A DNA stretch of 64,000 nucleotides from Magnaporthiopsis rhizophila (Eukaryota; Ascomycota; Sordariomycetes; Magnaporthales; Magnaporthaceae), in contig PYSS01000034.1 in NCBI GenBank assembly GCA_003049465.1, positions 74,419 through 138,418 on the forward strand, given 5' to 3'. The position numbers and the translations under genes are program-made. Positions 1 to 10,011 of this stretch are shown here, piece by piece. The notes under the pieces were generated by a model. It was given only the letters and a program-made list of their open reading frames with translations. It did not search any database and was not told the origin of the DNA. Every line of letters starts with the position of its first letter. The first letter of the stretch is position 1.

Positions 1-1030
1 CCAGGCTGCGGTCCGGGTCCGTATACCAAAACTCGGCCTTGAGCTCTGGGTCCCAGAAGGTGTTACCGACCACTCCGTGGCTCTCGGGGTAAAGTCCAGT
101 CGCGAGGGTGTAGTGGTTCGGAAACGTGACGCTGGGGAAGGAGGGCCGCATGTACAAGGGCGACACTCCCTCCTTGATAAAGGCGTTCATCCTCGGCGTG
201 AGGCCGCGATTCAGGAAGTCGGCCCTGAACCCGTCAATGCTGATGAGGATTGTCGTGGGCGCGAAGAGCGCGGTGCCGTTGCTCACATACTGCTGCGCGC
301 GCGGTGCTCCGTCCTTGAGCGACAGCTTCAGCGCCACCAGCACCAAGACGGCGAAGGCGGTGCCAACGAGCGAGACGATGATAGCCCAGCGACAGCAGCA
401 CTTTCTGCGCTTGCTCTTTGCGTCGTCCGTCATGAGCCGGAGGCCACGGCGGTCGACCTCGTCACTGTCCTCGCGCTCGCTGCTCTCGCCCGTCGAGCTG
501 CCGTCCTTCATGCCTCCCTCTTCCATCTCGTACATCAGTTCGCCATCCTCCCCGTGCTGCGCCTCGGCGAGGAGCCTAGCTTTTTTCTCTTTCCTTCTCG
601 TCCGCCGCTGCCTCCTCTTGCTGCTCTTTTCCGAGAGCACATGTTCCTTCCCGTCGCCGGCCGACTCCTTGTGCTTCGGGAGCGGGGCGCGAGCGGCGGG
701 GCTGACGGAACGCGACGTGTCGCTGTATTTGCGCAAAAGATTCAGGGGGTTAGGGATGGGTATGTTGGAGCTGCGGCGGCGTTGGCTGCTCCTCTGGCGG
801 CGGCGTGCGTCGAGCACCAGCCTGTCGGTCTCGTCCTCCTCCATAAAGACGAGGCGATCGTGGGCCCTCAGCTCGCGGCTGTTGCGCGCGCGGAGCTGAA
901 GTTGGTCATCGTCGCTGTCGGAATCCTGGTCGCTGCGGATCGAGCGGGCGTCGGCATCGTATTCGACCGGCGAAAGGAGCGATGAGTTGTCCCGGCCGTC
1001 GGCGACGGACGTCGTCAGCCGCTGAAGCAT
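1..1030 (-). CDS. ENPP-type nucleotide pyrophosphatase/phosphodiesterase, N-terminal part
   Basis: The minus-strand frame is open from an ATG at 1030 to the window edge, giving 343 residues with the C-terminus missing. The first ~210 residues are a charged, low-complexity cytosolic tail. A hydrophobic segment at about 213-235 follows a basic CCCRW stop, so this looks like a type II membrane protein. The catalytic domain begins with SIDGFRADF, whose Asp is a metal ligand, and continues to SVTFPNHYTLATGLYPESHG, where the Thr near residue 302 is the expected nucleophile. Known family members hydrolyse phosphodiester and pyrophosphate bonds of nucleotides outside the cytosol; yeast Npp1/Npp2 are relatives and have the same topology. 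The family call is firm; the substrate is inferred. The next gene (Ppn2-like) is on the same strand about 1 kb away. Confidence 0.9.
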   Translation of the reverse strand, partial: MLQRLTTSVADGRDNSSLLSPVEYDADARSIRSDQDSDSDDDQLQLRARNSRELRAHDRLVFMEEDETDRLVLDARRRQRSSQRRRSSNIPIPNPLNLLRKYSDTSRSVSPAARAPLPKHKESAGDGKEHVLSEKSSKRRQRRTRRKEKKARLLAEAQHGEDGELMYEMEEGGMKDGSSTGESSEREDSDEVDRRGLRLMTDDAKSKRRKCCCRWAIIVSLVGTAFAVLVLVALKLSLKDGAPRAQQYVSNGTALFAPTTILISIDGFRADFLNRGLTPRMNAFIKEGVSPLYMRPSFPSVTFPNHYTLATGLYPESHGVVGNTFWDPELKAEFWYTDPDRSL

Positions 1031-2020
1031 AGCGGTTCGGTAGCGGCTGTCAGGACCGAAAGGGTATCAGAAAAATGGTAAAAGGAAAGAGAGAAATGAC
1101 ATAAGTATGGTGTGAATGCGAGCTGTGCAATCCTACACTTGTCTGGGGACGGCCATGCATAGAAATGGCCAGGATCGATTCTCAAGCCATCTGGCAGATA
1201 AGGATGAATAGAGGACGGGACGGGGTGTGGCAACCACTGATGGCGCTCAGTTGGGCGGTTGCAGGCGCTAAATGTCGATGATCACGACCCAAACCCCAGT
1301 CAGGGACCCTATGCGCGACCAGAACCCCCCGCACAGTGTATCCATTGAATTTGTTTGGCCTGGAACTGATTTGGCTAAAAACGGAAGCCCCGTCCGTGCA
1401 GGTTCTCAACCCACGCTTAGGTGAGCTTCATTTTTAACACTGCCTAAGCGGCAACGGAATTCATAGCACCCCTATTTCTCTTATGCATGCTGTCCGCTGT
1501 CTACCATGTTAGGGGCCGAGAGCAGCATATCTCAATTCCTTTCTGTTGATCAGTTTTCTTCCATCAAGCGCCACTTACCATCCACCTCAGGGCAAAGGTT
1601 TCGTGGCTCCAATCCGATTCGGGTCAGTTTCTAGAAGTTGCAGTAGAGCCGTGACCTCCCTTCCTCGCCTGCATCTACAAACATTCAGGCCTTACTTGAA
1701 ACAACCAATACGGGACACGCAGCTCTCTGGATGATACCCTGGGGGTCCTGTTATGTTGCAACTAGGTGTCATTTCTAATTTATGTGCTCTCAATATCGTA
1801 TGTGCTTGGGCAATCATCTGCCCTGATAAATGACGTCTAGTTAGGGAAAGCAGCCATCCATGTATGCAATACCCTTGTGTGTATCGTTGAGATGTGACCA
1901 CCGACACGGGCGCAAGGTGAAGAAGCCGATGCCAAGAAATAAAAGGAGAAAAGGATGCTAGTAGGGAAAACGAGCTCGAATAGAGTATGAGCCAAGGTTG
2001 ACGCGTCCAAAGGCCACATG
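1031..2020. other. intergenic, no gene seen
   Basis: About 1 kb between two minus-strand genes. It should hold the promoter of the phosphodiesterase gene and the 3' end of the Ppn2-like gene. The short open frames here show no family signature or codon bias. Confidence 0.6.
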
Positions 2021-3715
2021 TTACTTCCTCCCTTTCCTTCCTTTGCCTGCACGTCCTTCCTCACACTTGACGTGGACGATCTCATGCTGGATGTTGCCCT
2101 TGGCCGTGGCCTCGATCACGAGTGCGGTGAGCTGGCGGCCGTACACGCATCCCGAGTCGAGCCCAAAAGTCGACCCTGGTGTGAGCCTGTCCGTTCTGTC
2201 GGTGGCTGGCACGCTGAGGCCCCGGAGAGCATCGTGCCCGTACACCACCGTGACACGATCTTCGTCGCGCGCCACACGGTCGCGTTGGTATCGTGCCCAA
2301 GCATCCGTCCATTGCTCGCCGTCGCGACCCTCAACTGGCACTGCCACGTCATCGTGTCCGTCCCGCTCCTTGCCCCTCCTCTGCCGGCTCGCCAGCTCCG
2401 TCTCAACCTGCTGTGCCGATACGGCTGAAGAGGGCAATAGGTTGGACGAGACGGCCACCCGATTCTTCTCGGCCTTCTCGAGCTCCTCCTTGACGCGCTC
2501 CTTAAGAGCCTCTCGGCCCGGGTATTTGAGCGTGCGCATGTTCATGACGGCCCAGGGGTCCTGCTTCTCGGGAGCGATTCCGGGCACCATGCCGGCGTGC
2601 ACGACGATGAGGTTTGTGAAGGGCGACTCCCGGATAGTGCCGACGCGCAGGATCACGGGCAGGTCAGCCAGCCAGGCGAGCTGCGCTGGAGTGAGTGACG
2701 CCACCGTACCGCGGTCCCTCTGGTCGCCATGCGAAAAGGGGTTCTGCTCTAACATGTCGGCCTCGGCATCACGACTGGAAGCAGGAGATGATTGCGACGC
2801 TGACGGCGGCTTTTTAGCAGACGCCTTAGCCGCCGCCGGGCTCCCGGCTCCAAGAAGGACCGAGTCTGGTGAGATGCCAAACGCAGCGGGACCGTCGTCA
2901 CCGCCGGTGCCGGGCACAAGGCGGGTCTTCATGGCCTGGTGAGCCAGCAGGACGCGATCCTCGTTGTTGCCGCGAACAGCGCTGGCGCCGAGCGACATGG
3001 CCAGCTCAACGACGCCCGCGCTGTCGGGACCCTTGTTGATTAGGTCTCCCACGATGATGAGGTGGTCGTCGCCCTCGCGCTTGAATCCCACCTTCTCGAG
3101 GAGGCGCTCGAGCGGCGCCTTCATCCCGTGCACGTCGCCTACAATGACCAGACGCTTCGGCCGCCCAGAACCCGCCCCGTCTGCCGTCCCCGGCTGCGGT
3201 ACTAGGTTCGACGGCAGGTCCGCCACGATGTTCTTGAGGTCTTTGAAGGGCGGGCGGGCGGCGGTGCCATATGACATGGGCGCCAGGGGCTTCTGGGCAG
3301 GAACGTCATTGTTGGCATCGGGCGGCCTCTCAGCGCCCTCGCCCTCTTCTTGTGGTGGCTGGTCATCGGGACTGTGCGCAGGCCGCCAGGCCACTCGGGC
3401 AGCGTCCCGGTCCGCAGAGCGCGAGTAGTACAGGTAGAAAGCGAGGAAAGAGGCGAGGATGCATATCAACATGATGGGTCGCCGGCGGCGGATCCCGGCC
3501 CCCATAGCGGCCTGCATCTCGAGCGTGGCGTCTGGGCCGGCGCCCCGCCTGTCTCTGTCTCGGTCTCGTGTGACGGCGGAGTCCGCTATCGACCGTCGGC
3601 CGTGCGGGAAAAGGGCGGATCTTTGGTCGAATGCGACGGCCGCAGTTCGCGCCTTGAAAAGCAGAGGCCTCGGGCGTCCGAGAAAGCTGGTGAGGTATGT
3701 GAGTCTCCTAGCCAT
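2021..3715 (-). CDS. ppn2: Ppn2-like metallophosphoesterase (endopolyphosphatase family)
   Basis: Single exon, 564 residues from the first in-frame ATG at 3715; the open frame extends further upstream but only with a TTG. A later ATG at 3520 would place a transmembrane segment (LICILASFLAFYLYY) close to the N-terminus, as in yeast Ppn2, and is a credible alternative start. After a Pro/Glu-rich linker come the metallophosphoesterase motifs in order: VIVGDVHG, GDLINKGPDS, RGNNEDRVL, a conserved VVHAG block and VVYGHDA near the C-terminus, followed by GLDSGCVYG. These supply the two-metal ligands. Yeast Ppn2 is a vacuolar Zn-dependent endopolyphosphatase; this role is inferred by family. Residues between the GNNEDR and HAG blocks form a low-complexity Ala/Ser insert. 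Confidence 0.82.
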   Translation of the reverse strand: MARRLTYLTSFLGRPRPLLFKARTAAVAFDQRSALFPHGRRSIADSAVTRDRDRDRRGAGPDATLEMQAAMGAGIRRRRPIMLICILASFLAFYLYYSRSADRDAARVAWRPAHSPDDQPPQEEGEGAERPPDANNDVPAQKPLAPMSYGTAARPPFKDLKNIVADLPSNLVPQPGTADGAGSGRPKRLVIVGDVHGMKAPLERLLEKVGFKREGDDHLIIVGDLINKGPDSAGVVELAMSLGASAVRGNNEDRVLLAHQAMKTRLVPGTGGDDGPAAFGISPDSVLLGAGSPAAAKASAKKPPSASQSSPASSRDAEADMLEQNPFSHGDQRDRGTVASLTPAQLAWLADLPVILRVGTIRESPFTNLIVVHAGMVPGIAPEKQDPWAVMNMRTLKYPGREALKERVKEELEKAEKNRVAVSSNLLPSSAVSAQQVETELASRQRRGKERDGHDDVAVPVEGRDGEQWTDAWARYQRDRVARDEDRVTVVYGHDALRGLSVPATDRTDRLTPGSTFGLDSGCVYGRQLTALVIEATAKGNIQHEIVHVKCEEGRAGKGRKGRK

Positions 3716-5019
3716 AATGGGCAACGGTGGACGTCGGACGGGCTGGATTGGTGATGCTTTGGTAGAGTAGGTGGCCAGGCCGGCTGCTTCGTGCTTTGTG
3801 TGGCTTTGGGTAATCAATGCCTCCCGCTGCCAGTCGCACGCTTGAGCTTGGCAACCGCGCCATTAGGGGCGGCACCAAGGCAGAATTGAGCTGCGTGAGA
3901 CTGGGCCTCGGTGGCCCGGTAGGGCGCCCTGGAAGGAAAAAAAAAAAGCTGACGTCTTGTGCTTACCGTCAAGAACCAACAACCCAGGGGGGGCACTCCA
4001 GACACCAACCCCAGCTCCCCGTCCTCAGTTGAGCCGGCCACCCACTCGCCAACTGCCCCGGACTCGAGTTCACCCCCTCGGGAAGTTTTGGGCTGGGTGC
4101 GTCAGAGCTGAGGGGTTATGAAAACAACGAGAAATCGGCGCAAGGGGAGCGCGGGCGAGCCTGAGCCAGGAGTCGCGACCGGCGTTGATTCAGCGTGCAC
4201 TTACAGCGAAGTCGTCACAGACTGCGGAATTAGAGAACAAACAGGGCGCGGCCGCCAAAGATTTTCTCCGGCGCCTGCCTTTTGTTATGCTGTCCATTGA
4301 CAAAGACGGCCTGCCAAGGAGGCCGAGGTTGCTTTTTTTGGGAACAATGACGACGTCTCCCTTGGCTTGGGGTAGCAATTGCCCACTGGGCTGTCACGCT
4401 GTCAGCAGCCTTTTATCATCGAGCGCGGCCGTGGCACACCCCGCCGACTAGGGTGCCCAGGTCCCACTGAAACACATTTCTGCTTGAATCAGCGACCGGG
4501 AGTGCCTGGCGGGCTGCGCATAACTGAGTCGCAGGTGATCTGATTGCACCAATTTTCTTTGATTTGCTGACCCAGTGGTTATAGCGGCACTTGGCTGCAG
4601 CTGCTTTGGAACGAACCAGCTAAAAGTAGAGTTGAAAGGGACGCCACCTCCCCGAGACGTCGCGCCATTTCCGCTCATGCGCCGAGCATCTGCTCTGTGC
4701 CGGCGGCTGGGGAAATGGGCGGCCTTGTTCTGTCTGCCTGCCGGCCGGCCTGGTCGTTCGTCCTACGGGTCTTGGCAAACTGATGAACCGATGCGTTGAG
4801 CCGAACAAGAATTGACACGAGAACCAATGTAGTAGATAGATAGGTAGGTACCAAGACGCTCAAGATACGGGCAAGTTGAGCTCTCATAGTCCATTCCCAT
4901 AACGCCCTCAACGCCGGTGGAAATGCGCAAGACACACATGGCCTGACCTGTTTCGGCACAGACATGGTAAGAGATGCCGCCGGTGGGAGGCGGAGGGTGG
5001 AGGGCGATGCTGGCCGCCG
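3716..5019. other. intergenic, no gene seen
   Basis: 1.3 kb holding the upstream region of the Ppn2-like gene and the 3' flank of pet191. No frame gives a recognisable protein. Confidence 0.6.
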
Positions 5020-5555
5020 TCACGCCTTCTTGCTCTGGCCATCCTTCTGCTGCATCTTCTCGAGCTGCTCCCTGTACTTGCGATTTTCGATCTCCCTCCA
5101 GTCCTCAGGCTCCTTTTCGTTACCGCTGGTCTCCTTGCCGTTGGCGCCGGCGAAGGCGCTCTTGCCGGCGTAGAGCTGGTAACCCTTACCAGATTCCTCC
5201 GTGTCCTCAAGCGCCTTGAAGGTGACGGGCTGGTTGCCGCGGAAGCGCAGGCGCATGTCGATCATGCCGCGGCGGCAGTCGCCAAACCCCTTCTTGAGCT
5301 GCTGGCACTTTGTCGGCAGCGTCTCGGCCAGCGGGGAGCGCAGACACTCGGCCGCCGTGTGCCTCTGCACCATGACACAGTCCGACTCTTGCAGGCACTG
5401 CGCCAGCGCGGCTCCTGCGTGGGAGAGCAGGTAGGTGCTTCTGTCAGTTTAGGGGTCACTTTGGGAGCGCTCACTCCACGTCGGGGCCATGGGCTGGAAG
5501 GCCTCGGTTCAGAGGAGCGGGGGGACGTACTTATTTCTTTGCACGAGCTCGGCAT
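5020..5555 (-). CDS. pet191: Pet191 (COA5), cytochrome c oxidase assembly factor
   Basis: Two exons, 5531-5555 and 5020-5414, flank a 116-nt GT..AG intron (5415-5530). The junction restores MPSSCKEIRAALAQCLQESD, the expected Pet191 N-terminus. The product is 139 residues. Cysteines follow the twin CX9C-type pattern of intermembrane-space proteins: C5-X9-C15, C21-X10-C32, and a further C-X9-C around QQLKKGFGD. The rest matches the family (GMIDMRLRFRGNQPVTF) and ends in a charged, Lys/Glu-rich tail longer than in yeast. Pet191 is required for assembly of respiratory complex IV and sits at the inner membrane. Seen: the motifs and the splice. Known: the role. Very secure. Its partner in the same pathway, Cox11, lies at the far end of the window. 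Confidence 0.95.
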
Positions 5556-6475
5556 CGTCAAGATTGTCTGGGTTATGGGCGGATGGCCGCAGTCCTAGGC
5601 CTGTCTTTTAAGGTCGCGAAACTGAAGCCGCCAGGCCAAATCCTGAGATCCGAAAAGCCCGCCAGCATGGATCGCCTGGCGAATCGAAGCTCATCGGGCT
5701 CCGCGCAATGCCATTGGCGGGCGCTTTCGGTGGAGCCACTTTTGCCATGCGCAACCCCTGACCTGGGGCTCCACTCCTAATCCATCACCATGCCTCAGTG
5801 CCCCGGCTTGGCCACGCGCCGTCTGATAGACAGGGTTTCTACCTAAACAAGAGTGCCTTGAAGAATATCTATTCCTTGGCAGCCAACCATCAAGCCCATC
5901 AGTAATGAGTGAGTATGAGGGTCTGCCTCTGCTCGCCGTTTATTTTGGGCTTTAGTATACGGGCTGTCCATCACCTCGAAACCCTCCAAGGCCAGGGCTC
6001 TCATCCTCTGCCGATACGTCCCAACCGGCTCCGAGTGCCGAGACTTTTTGGTGCTCGGGATTCGATCACCTTCTGGCTTGGGTTAGGGCTATGGTTAGCA
6101 ACAGGGCCGTCGAGAGCAGTGCTGTCAAGGGTTGCGCCGACGGAACGAGTTTAAGGCAGCGGAGGAGGGAGTTGGCGTGACCCTGGCTGGCTGTCAGTCA
6201 CGGGAAGAGGTGAAGAGCTCGCGCAAGAACGCGGCGGCCTCAACGGGGCAATGAGATGCGGGTGCACCTGAGGCCTCAAGGTTGGCACAGGACGAAAGAT
6301 GCTTCAAAACCACCGCTGGATCTAGCCCTGGGAAAAGATGATATCGTGTGTATACCTCAATATTCCCCCCGGCAATAGTCGGTGCCCCTGAGCCTACCTG
6401 GTATAGGCTCCGGGCTGTAGAACATATGAATGCCGCAACTTTTCCCGATTTCTGAATTTCTTTATTTGCCTCCAT
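5556..6475. other. intergenic, one unrecognised small frame
   Basis: Upstream region of pet191. A 93-codon minus-strand frame (6194-6475) lies just downstream of the HET pseudogene. I see no domain in it and do not call it a gene. Confidence 0.5.
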
Positions 6476-8772
6476 TCAAACTACTTCTTGCGTCGTTGGC
6501 CTCTTCCCAAACGTTTGCACGACCCTAACGATTCTTTCCTGGAATTTCGAAAACCAAAGTTCCCACTCCCGGGGGTACCACGGCCCTTCCCTGTGCACAG
6601 CAAGACCGACACGCTTAAAGATCGGGGGGGGGGGGGGGGGGGGNNNNNNNNNNNNNNGGCGTCGACGCCTCCTTCCGCTTCGCACGGGCGTAGCACGAGC
6701 AGCTGCCTTTTATCTGAAGAAGCCAGAACCCAGCGAGGTCCAAGGGGGCGGCCCGCCTACGCACAGCCTCTGGGCCGTCTGGGTCGTCTGGGCCGTCCAA
6801 GGAGATCTTAACCCCGAACAGTACGGGCTTTTCGCTATCCTCACTGTCGGCGGTCTCACGGTGGCAGTGGCCGGCCCGCACGTACGACTCTTGAAATTCC
6901 CAGTTATCTTGGTACGTCAGGCAGGAAGCGTCCATTAGCGGCCGCGAATGTCGACGTAGCCATTAGAAACCTCGCCCAGGTCGTTGTCAGGGTCAGAAGG
7001 CGTAATGGCCGCTCTAAGAATTTTCCCGTGCTATCTCGTCTCCCACTGCCTGCGGGTAGGGTGGGACTTTCGACCGCCGTACCAATGCCACCAGCGAGCC
7101 GTGTTGTAGTGTACGGGCCCGTCGACGGCCGCCCACGACCACGATGGCGCCCTGTACCTCGACGGCAGTCTCAGGACACCCCGTGCGTTCCACCGCTTAA
7201 ACGAGTCCAAGTTTCCCGGCAGGTCCCCCTCGGGAGTCCAAAGGAGGTCATCTAGCAGGTTTTCCTTCCACAAACCCGCCAGGTACTAGTCGCCGCTTCG
7301 AGTTTGCGCCGCTTGGGCCACCCCGGCGATGGCGGGCAGCTTGTCGGATTCGACCGAAATACGCTGTTTGGTATAGTCCTCAGGAAAACCCGGTGAGGAA
7401 GCGCATAGGGTAGGAATCGTATCCGTTCAGATTGCTTTCGGTTTTTTTTGCTGTCTTGGCATTCCTACGCGACCTGGTCGCGCCCGTAAATAAGCAGGCG
7501 CCGCGATAGCAGCCGCTCCTGTAGCGTCCAGCCGCGTTGGTAGAGCGGCTCGTCCTCCGATTTGACGAAGCGCTCCGGCCCGGCGCGTACCAGGCCGTTA
7601 AGCTCGGGAAAGCGCTTCGAGCTGAGCCGGATCTCGACCCCGCTTGCCGTCACACTGGGGCCTGGTCCACCAAAAATGCCGTCGGAAGCGCCGGCCGCCC
7701 CGGCCGCGGCGATGGTGAGGAGAGCGCCGCTATAAATGTCGCGCATACGTCTTGATTCCCGTTCCCAATCCGCCTTAGCTCCGGGGTCCCGTCCTTGCAA
7801 AATGTAAAGGGCGTCGACCCAAATGTAGCGGAATCCCAATTCCCTCGTGATGGCCACGGCATCGCGGATAGTGCCAGGGAGCGAGCTTTCTTCGAGCCCC
7901 TTTGTCTGCCTCTCTTCAATGTTCGCTCGGGTCGTTTGGTGCGGAAACGGACCAGAACCCCAGCAGTAGCTGAGTGCAAAATATTGCGGGTAGCTGGTCG
8001 TGGCAGTAGACCTGGCGAGCAGGTCATCAGATTCGACGAGTCGGAGCCGGCTCAGGTCTCTCACTTCGAGCAGCCTGGACGGCAAAAAGCCGATGCCTGA
8101 TGCCGAGGGCTTGCATCTGAGCTGGCCACCGTGAGCGTCGCAATCCCGGATCCAACCCCGTATAAGGCGGAACTGCTCCACCGAACCTGGCTGGCTGAGG
8201 CGAACCGAAGTTGTCTTAAGACAATGTTGCAAAGGAGATCCTAATAGCGTGGATGTTATTAAGGCAGACGGTTAGAGAAATAAATACCCTGCCAGTATAC
8301 AAGTTATTTTCATACCAGCGACATACCTTTCCATGCAGCAAGTGGGAGGAAATACCGACAAAAGGCAAGGTGGTAGCCCTCCTTCCCTTCACACGGCCAA
8401 TATGATTTAGCTGTGTCCCGGTCGAGGCATTCGGATGTCACACTGGTCATAGCACCACGAGGTGATAACCAAACTCTCCAGCCGCACGCGAGAGCCTGCC
8501 GTGCTCGACGTCGGCCGCAAGAGCTTCATGGGCTCCGCCCACAAGTGGACATAGTCTTTTCGAGTCCGGCTCTTCGGCCCGGTCGCCCTTGCAGCCTTCA
8601 GCACATATTTTAAGCTGTTCTGCAATTAGCATGCAGAAGCGGCACCTGCTTTGGAAGATGTCGCCCCGGCGTCCAAAATAAACCTCTCTATTGCTCTATT
8701 GGAAGTTAAATCGTCCAACGACAGCTCTTGGCAGCGATCGCAAAGAGTATCATCGCCTGGGTTTGGATCCAT
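6476..8772 (-). pseudogene. HET-domain (heterokaryon incompatibility) gene, broken
   Basis: Read on the minus strand, homology covers a whole HET protein but in several frames. From ATG 8772 it begins MDPNPGDDTLCDRCQELSLD. A frameshift near 8660-8690 leads into RCRFCMLIAEQLK. The core 8232-7468 frame has YFALSYCWG, IRDAVAITRELGFRYIWVDA, and RGWTLQERLLSRRLLIYGRD. An in-frame TAG at 7465-7467 stands where the family has Trp (A-W-ECQ). Another frame change is followed by SDKLPAIAGVAQA, a second TAG at 7286-7288 just before YLAGLW, then RYRAPSWSWAAVDGPV. The end (KRVGLAVHREGPWY..., to 6476) lies beyond the N-gap. HET proteins trigger cell death on non-self fusion. With two stops and several shifts this copy cannot make the full protein. 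Confidence 0.85.
6624..6657. repeat. poly-G run (20 nt) ending in a 14-N assembly gap
   Basis: Twenty consecutive G (6624-6643) run directly into 14 N (6644-6657). They interrupt the C-terminal coding remnant of the HET pseudogene, so some of its damage here may be a gap artefact. Confidence 0.95.
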
Positions 8773-9337
8773 GGCGGTGACTAATTTAAATGCTTCAATG
8801 TTCGCCTTTTGTTCGGTTTACGATCTAGGCAAGGGCCGTTTCGAAATGTTCGAGCGTGAATCAAGGAGGAATTCGTACGCCGCGCGCTCCTAATACTCCG
8901 CTAGCCTGCCGTCAGCTACCTGCCCATTAAGTTTCTTCAAGGGCGACGCCATGGTGTTGGTGCCCGACGTCGATATCTGGTGGGCGCGGGGGCCGTGCCT
9001 CCCTCCCCGGGCCACACAAACACGTTGCAGCTTCTGTTTGACTACGCAGAACTGGGAGCTGAACCGAAAGCGGTCAGGACGAATTTCTACACTTCAGCCC
9101 CGGACGACAAACGGGGGAAAGCCGCAACGTCGGCGTAAAGGCGCGAGGTGTTCGGCGCGGCCAGGAGCTTTATGGGCATGTCGCGCCCGGCGGCATCCAT
9201 CGCGCCGGAGCCGCAACTCTACCTGACCGCGATGGGGCCTCCGCCAACACCTATGACCGACAGGCGTTATCAGGTGCCTTGGCCTCAGTAGGATAGCTGA
9301 GCTTCGGGCCTTTTTTTCTCCCCTGGCTTTACAAGAC
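8773..9337. other. between the two pseudogenes, no gene seen
   Basis: Upstream of the HET remnant and of the kinase remnant, so it would contain both former promoters. Open frames near 8951-9226 have no recognisable domain. Confidence 0.45.
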
Positions 9338-9992
9338 GTGCTGACATGGCATTGCGTCCTGGCACGGCACGACAACCCACAACCAGAGGCAAGGGACAAC
9401 AGTCGTTCATTCCTACTCAACGGCCAGGTCTTGTACCGGGTGTCCGACGAGCAGCTCGCCTCCTTACTCGCTAGCTCCCCGCTGCTGTACGGCCGCGGCG
9501 ATGTCCCCATCGCCCGCATATCCGCCTCCGTCGTTCTTAAGGGCGGTGCGGCCATCGCGGAGGAGGAGCCGGGCAGCATGAAGCTGACCGTCGAGCTCCT
9601 GAACCCGCCCGTCCCGAGGGTCGACCATGCGTTTTCGCGCCCGATGGTGACGACGGCAGGAGGGCGGGGCCAAGCCCGGCCGACGCGCAATGAGGCTTAT
9701 GGTCATGAACTACCTCCGGGGCTCCACCGGCCTTTTCGCAACGGCCAAGGAGATAGAGGACTGGTGTAACCACAAGATTGACGTTTGCATCAGGTTTTCT
9801 CAGCTGCCCGCTGGCGCGCCAAGGTTCAAGTTCGACGACACCGTTGTCTTAACGCGTCAGGACATCTGCTTGCAGAATCATATACTTTGACCCAGACGGC
9901 AAGGTCTGGCTTATAGACTGGCAGTGGGCCAGGCATATCCCCTGGGGTTTGAACAGGCCGTTCTCGCGAGTCGGAGTTGGAACACCGAGTAT
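9338..9992 (+). pseudogene. aminoglycoside phosphotransferase (APH)-like kinase, broken
   Basis: The plus-strand frame from 9338 contains VLYRVSDEQLASLLASSPLL, then ISASVVLKGGAAIAEEEPGS with the ATP-site Lys, then NPPVPRVDHAF. This is the usual N-lobe of the fungal APH-like family (PF01636). The frame is lost between about 9650 and 9690 and resumes one frame over with MVMNYLRGST. The catalytic loop reads LTRQDICLQN where family members have HGDxxxxN, so the His is gone. One more single-base shift near 9885 precedes the metal-binding segment GKVWLIDWQW. Homology then stops at a 19-nt poly-A run. Such genes are abundant and usually uncharacterised in ascomycetes. The two frameshifts plus a degraded catalytic loop make a non-functional copy likely. 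Confidence 0.75.
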
Positions 9993-10011
9993 AAAAAAAA
10001 AAAAAAAAAAA
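9993..10011. repeat. poly-A run, 19 nt
   Basis: Homopolymer that coincides with the end of recognisable kinase homology. Confidence 0.9.

Noticed and set aside
77..985. 302-codon plus-strand frame
   Set aside because: It is the antisense shadow of the phosphodiesterase N-terminal exon, whose minus-strand frame carries the SIDGF and TFPNHYT motifs.
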